Below are positions 57,326 through 64,000 of a stretch of 64,000 nucleotides of DNA, in pieces (the stretch's first letter is position 1; every line of letters begins with the position of its first letter). The notes under the pieces were generated by a model. That model was not told the DNA's origin and made no database searches. It was given only the letters and a program-made list of their open reading frames with translations. The DNA lies in NCBI GenBank assembly GCA_913051655.1, contig CAJXHI010000008.1, forward strand, positions 1 to 64,000. The letters are read 5' to 3'. The DNA is from an uncultured Alphaproteobacteria bacterium. Its GTDB lineage: Bacteria; Pseudomonadota; Alphaproteobacteria; Rhodobacterales; Rhodobacteraceae. Both the position numbers and the translations under genes were made by a program.

Positions 57326-58207
57326 ATGCGCACATATCCTGATAGATACTTGTTCGTTTTTCTAATCTTTTATCGTTCTACTTTACAATATTTAGTCTTA
57401 CTGAAATAGCAAAACATCGCCGATTTAGTGAAGTGAAATCGAATGAGGCGTTTCTATGCAATGTAGAGAAATGAGTGAGAGGCTGGAAGTGAAGATGTTT
57501 TACTCTCTTATTTTCAGGATTATGGGAACAATCGCATAAGACTGGTTCGGGTACCCTAAGGATCTACCGACGATTACTGTTGAGGGACAGGGCACGGTGA
57601 CATTGACTCTAAATATCATGCGATTGGACTCGAGACTTAAAGAAGAAGGCAAAACTGCGTTTAGCACAAGGGCATCTACCGTGCTCAAATATTCGGAACT
57701 TTTTTACAATCTAAGTCTGTTGATCTAGATGAAAAAGCTTTTGTGTCGATGAATGTCTCAATTTTTGTGACAATTTAGATGAACATTTTCAGGTCCGAGA
57801 GATCCGAGGTTTTTTAGCTAGTTCGAGCTTACTGGTCGGTTCAAGAGCTTTAGACCATGTGGCAGAATTACTATATCTGGCTCGGAATTCCAGGGTTATT
57901 GAGAGTGGTGGTTCATATTTTGATAAAAAACCGCGCACTGACCTGGAAATGCAGACCCGTCAAAAGTATGCAAAATGCCCTAGGGAAAGCAGACCTTTTT
58001 AAAAAAAGGGCTGGCATCTGAATGCGCGCTGTGGTGATGATACGCGAGCTTGTTGCTTCGCAGGGCTTGCCAATTTTAGCCTCTGCGGCAAATATGAATA
58101 GAGCAATTTCAAATACGATCTATTCTGGTGAAACAACTTTTACCAAGAGAGCCAGTATTAAATATGAAATTAAGTCGGCTAAGGAGGTCGATCCAAGTCT
58201 GACCGGA

Positions 58208-59509
58208 TTAGTTTTTCACCGATGCGGCTTTGTTCAGCGCTTGATCCAGATCGGCAATAATATCATCTGCATCTTCGATACCAATAGAGATGCGTACAAC
58301 TTCAGGTGACGCACCTGCAGCTTTTTGTTGATCTGAATCCAACTGGCGGTGTGTGGTCGATGCGGAGTGGATCACCAACGACCTTGCATCCCCTAAATTT
58401 GCCACATGACTAAAAATTTCAAGGCTTTCGACGAATTTCACGCAGGCCTCGTAGCCACCTTTGAGAGCTATGGTGAAAAGACCTCCAGCGCCATTCGGAC
58501 AAATGCGTTTTGAACGCTCATAATAGGGCGAAGTTGGAAGTCCGGCATAGGTTACGCGATCAACAGTATCATGTTTTTCAAGCCACGCGCTTACAAGTTG
58601 AGCATTTTCAACATGGCGCTGCATCCGAAGGGAAAGCGTTTCGATTCCCATCAGTGTATAATGCGCGGCTTGCGGGTTCATGGTCATGCCTAAATCGCGG
58701 AGACCCACTGCGATGCCATGGAAAGTAAAAGCCAATTCCCCAAATGTCTGATGAAAGGTTAGGCCGTGATATGCAGGCTCCGGTGCAGAAAGAGAAGGGA
58801 ATTTATCAGATACAGACCAATCGAATTTTCCGCTGTCCACAACGCAGCCTCCTGTCACCGTGCCATTCCCCGTCAGATATTTTGTAGTTGAATGCACAAC
58901 TAAAGTGGCGCCATGTTCAATCGGACGACAAAGGTATGGCGTTGCGGATGTATTATCCACAATTAAAGGAACGCCCGCAGCATCACTAATTTCCGAAATT
59001 GCACCAAGATCGGTAATATATCCGCCGGGATTAGCGATTGCTTCGCAAAATACTGCGCGTGTGTTGTAATCAATGGCTGACTTCACGGCTGCCTCATCAT
59101 CGAAATCAACAAATTTTGCAGACCAGCCAAAGCGTTTAATTGTCTGGCTAAACTGGGTAACCGTGCCACCGTAAAGACGGGTGGAGGCAATGATATTCTT
59201 ACCCGGTGACAAAAGTGGGAAAAGTGCCATGATTTGCGCGGCATGGCCCGAAGAACAACAAACGGCGCCCGCACCGCCCTCTAGTGTTGCGATTCGTTCT
59301 TGCAACACGGCCACTGTTGGATTGGTCAGGCGGGAGTAGATATATCCCACTTCCTGTAAATTAAAGAGAGCCGCCGCGTGGTCTGCATCACGAAACACAA
59401 AGGCCGTTGACTGGTAGATCGGGGTTTGGCGAGCCCCCGTAGCAGGATCGGGGCGAGCGCCCGCGTGGATCTGTAAGGTATCAAAGCCGTAGCGTGGGCC
59501 ATCTGACAT
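58208..59509 (-). CDS. metY: O-acetylhomoserine sulfhydrylase-type PLP enzyme
   Basis: GFDTLQIHAGARPDPATGARQTPIYQSTAFVF; HSTTKYLTGNGTVTGG; start reassigned to ATG at 59509. Confidence 0.93.
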   Translation of the reverse strand: MSDGPRYGFDTLQIHAGARPDPATGARQTPIYQSTAFVFRDADHAAALFNLQEVGYIYSRLTNPTVAVLQERIATLEGGAGAVCCSSGHAAQIMALFPLLSPGKNIIASTRLYGGTVTQFSQTIKRFGWSAKFVDFDDEAAVKSAIDYNTRAVFCEAIANPGGYITDLGAISEISDAAGVPLIVDNTSATPYLCRPIEHGATLVVHSTTKYLTGNGTVTGGCVVDSGKFDWSVSDKFPSLSAPEPAYHGLTFHQTFGELAFTFHGIAVGLRDLGMTMNPQAAHYTLMGIETLSLRMQRHVENAQLVSAWLEKHDTVDRVTYAGLPTSPYYERSKRICPNGAGGLFTIALKGGYEACVKFVESLEIFSHVANLGDARSLVIHSASTTHRQLDSDQQKAAGASPEVVRISIGIEDADDIIADLDQALNKAASVKN

Positions 59510-59794
59510 GAAGCATATCTCCAATTTACTGCTGTGTAACACTTTAGTCTGTCTTGTCGGCGAGGACAACTCTATCTCCTCTCGGCCCAGCCTCAAGGTG
59601 TCAAAAAGATTAAATTTTCAGAATACTAAGGACTTTCAAAAATTCGTTTTTGGATTATCCGACAGGTTGGTTTTTATTCTTAGGCGATGTTCATTCGCGA
59701 TGCTAGCTTGGCATATTGGAGGTTTTATCCCCAATGCACCCATAGCTCTTTAGATTTAATCTGGTTTCGAATGGTCTGTTCCCGAAGCGGTAAA

Positions 59795-60169
59795 TTATTT
59801 TGATCGATAAAATCGGTCGGTTGCGGCGACTTTGACAAATATATATGCTTGCAATCCTGTTTCCTCCGAAATCTTTTCAACTTCATCCGGGGCTGGGGTC
59901 ACCTGACAACATGAAACTATATCATGTCTGAAGCGACCATACAGTAGCGGCAAGTAGTGATGTCGGCTTGAAATATCGCCTTGCAGATATCCGATTGGCA
60001 AATCAGGACGGCCGCTGTTGCAACTATGAGTGACTAAAGGCAACGCGACTTGATCAAGGCTTTGCAGGCGAAAAGCCTTTGGCCTTTTGTCAAGGATTTC
60101 CGGAGTAAATTCTATGGACCTTTCTCTGGGATCCGTTGGACACAGATTATAGAAAAGCGCTTCATACAT
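59795..60169 (-). CDS. Hypothetical protein (124 aa)
   Basis: ORF with plausible coding composition; family not recognised. Confidence 0.35.
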   Translation of the reverse strand: MYEALFYNLCPTDPRERSIEFTPEILDKRPKAFRLQSLDQVALPLVTHSCNSGRPDLPIGYLQGDISSRHHYLPLLYGRFRHDIVSCCQVTPAPDEVEKISEETGLQAYIFVKVAATDRFYRSK

Positions 60170-61146
60170 AAGGAGTATCGTTTGCAGTATTCGTATGGAT
60201 TCAATGTACTTTGAGAATTTTTAAAAATTTAAATCAAACATGTTTTCAGTGCGATTTCTCGGTTTCTGTGTAATAGTTCGTACAGTTCTTAAGCGGAGCA
60301 CATCCCTGCGTCGCGTAAGGATCCGCTTGGTCAAGAAAAACTAAGGAAATGTCAGGGCGGTTATTAGAAATCAAATTGTCACTGTTAAAAACACAAAGGG
60401 TCCATTGGCAAGCCTTTCTTTGAAACGTAAGGTTTTGTTGCCATAGCAGTATGATTGCCTGAAAAGTTTATTCTAATGGCAAATAATTTATTCACCAAGA
60501 TGCTCTAAAATCGCTCTGTATCCTTGAGAAGAAACTTGTGACTTCTGCCAGAAGGAATGCTGGCTAGGTCTTCGCAACAAAGACCTAAAAAAATCTGTGC
60601 TGTTTTGTCGTAAAGAAGACAGTATTAGTACGGTTTTACACTAGAATTAAACGGCTTGAACTCGGAAGCCCAGTCATGCTCTTTCTCGAATCCTGCTGCA
60701 AGAAAAATCACTGAAAACATTGTTTTTAGTGACAAAAAATTGCGGCCGCCGACTAGCGGCTTTTACGCAAAAAAATTGCGGTATGGACTGTCATGCTTTT
60801 CGCCAGCTTATCCAGAATATCATGCACATCTCTGGAACTGACATTTTTCTCGATTGCTGAAAGGGTCTGTGCACATCTTTTCTCTCTGTATCGTCACCGG
60901 ATTAAACAGTTAAATTTGAAAACAAAAATTTAAAGTGAAACCCTACTTATTACTCGTATTCAATGACGCATCCATTAAAAAAGAAAGAGCAAATAAGTAA
61001 GGAAAACACAAGAGGCGGCCATCGGGAATATCAACAAATAGGGTGTGCAATTACAGACTACACAAATCATAGATATTTTCCTATAGTGGCGTAGGTTGTT
61101 ATAAGCAAACATCTACAGGCTATTAATTGAGGTAAAGGAAAAAACC

Positions 61147-61617
61147 ATGCGCTGTCCATTTTGCGGAAATGTTGACACTCAGGTAAAAGATTCGCGTCCC
61201 GCGGAAGACCATGTAGCCATTCGCCGTAGACGGTTTTGTGCGGACTGTGGTGGGCGTTTTACAACCTATGAACGCGTGCAGTTACGCGATCTAGTAGTTG
61301 TCAAATCGAATGGTCGGCGCGAAGATTTCGATCGCGATAAACTTGAGCGCTCCATCCGAATCGCACTCCAAAAACGCCCCATAGAACATGATCGGATGGA
61401 AAAGATGATTTCTGGTATTGTGCGACGTCTGGAAAGTCTTGGGGAAACGGACATTGCTTCGAAAATGATCGGTGAAATTGTGATGGAATCCCTAGCGCGC
61501 ATAGACACGGTTGCCTATGTCAGATTTGCCAGTGTATACAAAAATTTCCAAGCCGCTGATGACTTTGATAAATTTGTCAGCGAACTCAGACCACCTGTTC
61601 CAGGCGAAGAAGAATAG
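61147..61617 (+). CDS. nrdR: Transcriptional repressor NrdR
   Basis: [45 protein letters not shown] + ATP-cone. Confidence 0.97.
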   Translation: MRCPFCGNVDTQVKDSRPAEDHVAIRRRRFCADCGGRFTTYERVQLRDLVVVKSNGRREDFDRDKLERSIRIALQKRPIEHDRMEKMISGIVRRLESLGETDIASKMIGEIVMESLARIDTVAYVRFASVYKNFQAADDFDKFVSELRPPVPGEEE

Positions 61618-61626
61618 CCATTTTCA

Positions 61627-62730
61627 ATGATTGAGGATCTCAGGTTCATGTCCTTGGCTTTGGCGCTTGGTCGGCGCGGCTTTGGACGTACCTGGCCAAA
61701 TCCCAGCGTCGGGTGCGTGATTGTGCGTGATGGACAGATTGTGGGTCGAGGGCGCACGGGAGATGGCGGTCGTCCACATGCCGAGATTGTGGCCCTGAAA
61801 CAAGCCGGGACACATGCTGAAGGGGCTACGGCTTACGTGACCTTAGAGCCGTGTTCACATTTTGGGAAAACGCCGCCGTGCTCTCAGGCACTGATAAAGG
61901 CAGGCATTGATCGTGTTGTTGGCGCGATGGATGATAGGGATCCACGCGTTAATGGCCAAGGCTTTGAGATGCTGCGCAAAGCTGGCGTAAAGGTCGTCAC
62001 GGGTATTGCGCGGGAAGAAGCCGAAGAAGATCATCGGGGTTTTTTCAACCGTCTTCTGAAAAATCGCCCATTCGTCACGTTAAAAATGGCGACTAGTTTC
62101 GATGGGCGTATCGCCACCGCGAGTGGCAAAAGTCAGTGGATCACAGCTCCACCCGCACGACGTGTTGTGCATGCATTTCGCGCCCGACATGATGCAGTCA
62201 TGATCGGCGGGAGAACGGCGCGCAAAGACAACCCTATGCTCAATGTCCGTGACCTTGGCATTGATCACAAAACTGTACGTGTAATTGTATCGCGCAAATT
62301 GGATATGCCTGAAAATAGCGCATTAGCCGAAAGCATCAAAGAGTTGCCGCTCTGGTTGTGCCATGGACCTGATGCGCCTGAAGAGCGCCTTCAGCGTTGG
62401 GTCGCACTAGGAGCAAAACTTATACCGTGCCGGCTAAAGGCACAAATGATCGACCTGGTGCATGCGATGCAAGGTCTTGCTGAACACGGTCTTACGCGGG
62501 TGTTTTGTGAAGGTGGAGGTACGCTTGCTGCCTCTCTCATCGGCGCACATTGCGTTGATGAATTGATCGGGTTTAACGCGGGGCTTTTGATTGGCGCCGA
62601 AGGGCAACCTTCTATCGGCACACTAGGTATTGAAAATCTCTCGGAAGCGCCGAATTTCAAATTAAAGAGTGTCCAGAAAATTGGTCCGGATATAATGCAC
62701 GTCTGGCAAAGCCAGACCCATTTTATTTAG
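61627..62730 (+). CDS. ribD: Bifunctional riboflavin biosynthesis deaminase/reductase
   Basis: TWPNPSVGCVIVRDG; PHAEIVAL; TLEPCSHFGKTPPC; FVTLKMATSFDGRIAT. Confidence 0.96.
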   Translation: MIEDLRFMSLALALGRRGFGRTWPNPSVGCVIVRDGQIVGRGRTGDGGRPHAEIVALKQAGTHAEGATAYVTLEPCSHFGKTPPCSQALIKAGIDRVVGAMDDRDPRVNGQGFEMLRKAGVKVVTGIAREEAEEDHRGFFNRLLKNRPFVTLKMATSFDGRIATASGKSQWITAPPARRVVHAFRARHDAVMIGGRTARKDNPMLNVRDLGIDHKTVRVIVSRKLDMPENSALAESIKELPLWLCHGPDAPEERLQRWVALGAKLIPCRLKAQMIDLVHAMQGLAEHGLTRVFCEGGGTLAASLIGAHCVDELIGFNAGLLIGAEGQPSIGTLGIENLSEAPNFKLKSVQKIGPDIMHVWQSQTHFI

Positions 62731-62876
62731 TCCGATAATACTAAGTATTTAGGACGGTATATAAAGCTTGAGTGGCACGTGGAATAGAATAAAAGCAAAA
62801 AATCATTCACGTTGTTCTACTAAGTTCTTTTAAGTGCAAGTCTTTTACATACGCCGAACACTTTTGATTTCCTTTC

Positions 62877-63992
62877 TCAGTCCGCAATACGTAAAGAGCC
62901 GGTCATAGATGCAATTGCTTTGCTCCATTTGGTGATTGGGGCTTCAGTAACGTAAACTGTATCTTGATCTCGAATTAAGAAGTCTCGTGCAGTAAAGATT
63001 CCATTTGGTTTGGTCAGGTTCAATACGTAGACTAACCGCTGACTTCCTTGCAAATCCTCGTGGCTAATAATTTGGTTTGAAACTTTTTCAGCCTCATCCC
63101 GAAACACGAATATTCCTGTAGGATCAGCAGTTGTAGTTGATAAACCACCAACCAAAGCGAGTGCTTCAATCGCCGAGATAGTCTGAGTTGGGAAAGGAAT
63201 GCGGCCTTGTAATGCGGTGGCTCCCAAAGAAGTAAAAGCACGTGTGTCCATCTCAACCAGGATACGATCTCCGCCTCGCAGCGCAATACCCATTTCAGGA
63301 TAATCATAAATATCTCGCAGCCAGACTTTTTCCCTCCGGACACCACGAAAAACAGTAACTTGCGCTAATTCCGGATCAATGGTGACACCACCCGATTTTG
63401 CGAGCATGGCGGATAAGGTACGCGTAGGGCGTTCGATAACGTATATGCCCTGACCTTGCACAGCACCGATTACAGACACCGTGGATCCGTCTCCAGCTGA
63501 TTTTGATACTTGTACCTGTGGGTCGGGGGTGTGATCCCGCAATCGACGCGTAATGACTTTGCGTATTGTGTCCAGATTATTGCCGGAGACTTTTATGCGT
63601 CCTGCATATGGCACAAAGATGTATCCATCATCATCTACTTGTACAGCGTCCAATTTTGCAGAATTATTTGCTTGCTTAGTTAACAAGCCATTATCGGTGT
63701 TTTCCCAAACTGCCAATCTTATTGCGTCGCCTGGTCGGATTAAGTCGGGTCCTTGTAAAGAGGTGTTTCGAAATTGTTTGGTAAAACCTAAGGCAGGAAC
63801 AGCACTGGTTGCGCGAGTTACACTAGCATTGACCTCCACAATATATGCATCCCCTTCCTCTTGAACGGATCCCGCAAAAATCTCAGATTTGTTAGGTCCT
63901 GTTCCCGGAAGATTACACGCAGACAAAATCTTTACGCACAACACTACTGCCGAAGCTGTCATAAACCTTTTTGAGACTGTCACTTCTTGCAT
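62877..63992 (-). CDS. Polysaccharide biosynthesis/export lipoprotein (Wza-like)
   Basis: Lipobox-like LSAC, PGDAIRLAVWENTDNGL...VDDDGYIFVPYAGRIKVSGNNLDTIR; SLBB-like repeats. Confidence 0.88.
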   Translation of the reverse strand: MQEVTVSKRFMTASAVVLCVKILSACNLPGTGPNKSEIFAGSVQEEGDAYIVEVNASVTRATSAVPALGFTKQFRNTSLQGPDLIRPGDAIRLAVWENTDNGLLTKQANNSAKLDAVQVDDDGYIFVPYAGRIKVSGNNLDTIRKVITRRLRDHTPDPQVQVSKSAGDGSTVSVIGAVQGQGIYVIERPTRTLSAMLAKSGGVTIDPELAQVTVFRGVRREKVWLRDIYDYPEMGIALRGGDRILVEMDTRAFTSLGATALQGRIPFPTQTISAIEALALVGGLSTTTADPTGIFVFRDEAEKVSNQIISHEDLQGSQRLVYVLNLTKPNGIFTARDFLIRDQDTVYVTEAPITKWSKAIASMTGSLRIAD

Positions 63993-64000
63993 TCCTGTTT

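Noticed and set aside
58022-58309. 95-aa plus ORF resembling a ParA C-terminus
   Set aside because: Similarity too weak, and it overlaps the 3' end of the metY-type gene.
59510-59700. SAM-II-type riboswitch upstream of the metY-type gene
   Set aside because: Looked for the conserved core in the leader and did not find it.

Overview
64-kb chromosomal window that looks like a marine alphaproteobacterium of the Rhodobacterales/Roseobacter type (inferred from gene content, not tested). Dense core-metabolism blocks alternate with an AT-rich, gene-poor stretch (~20.3-30.7 kb) full of decayed fragments. Main loci: (i) a minus-strand three-gene operon of an oversized GltB-like glutamate synthase (1819 aa, variant Fe-S cysteine spacing), a diflavin (CysJ/CPR-type) reductase and a HemS/ChuX-like protein, with no gltD in view; (ii) a complete-looking protocatechuate/gallate 4,5-cleavage cluster (galB-type hydratase, ligK, ligU, ligI / ligA, ligB, ligC) with a multiply disrupted two-HTH LysR pseudogene between the divergent arms; (iii) next to it, a 1071-aa self-sufficient reductive dehalogenase (RdhA fused to a flavin/2Fe-2S reductase, BhbA/NpRdhA type), with cobS and cobT a few kb further on; (iv) a cupin DMSP-lyase-like gene. 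Other genes include acnB, adenine deaminase, HMG-CoA reductase, trmL, metY-type, nrdR, ribD, a KefB-like antiporter, a PilM/GspC-like fusion and a Wza-type export lipoprotein. No rRNA, tRNA or CRISPR array was recognised. All calls are from reading the sequence; no database search was run.
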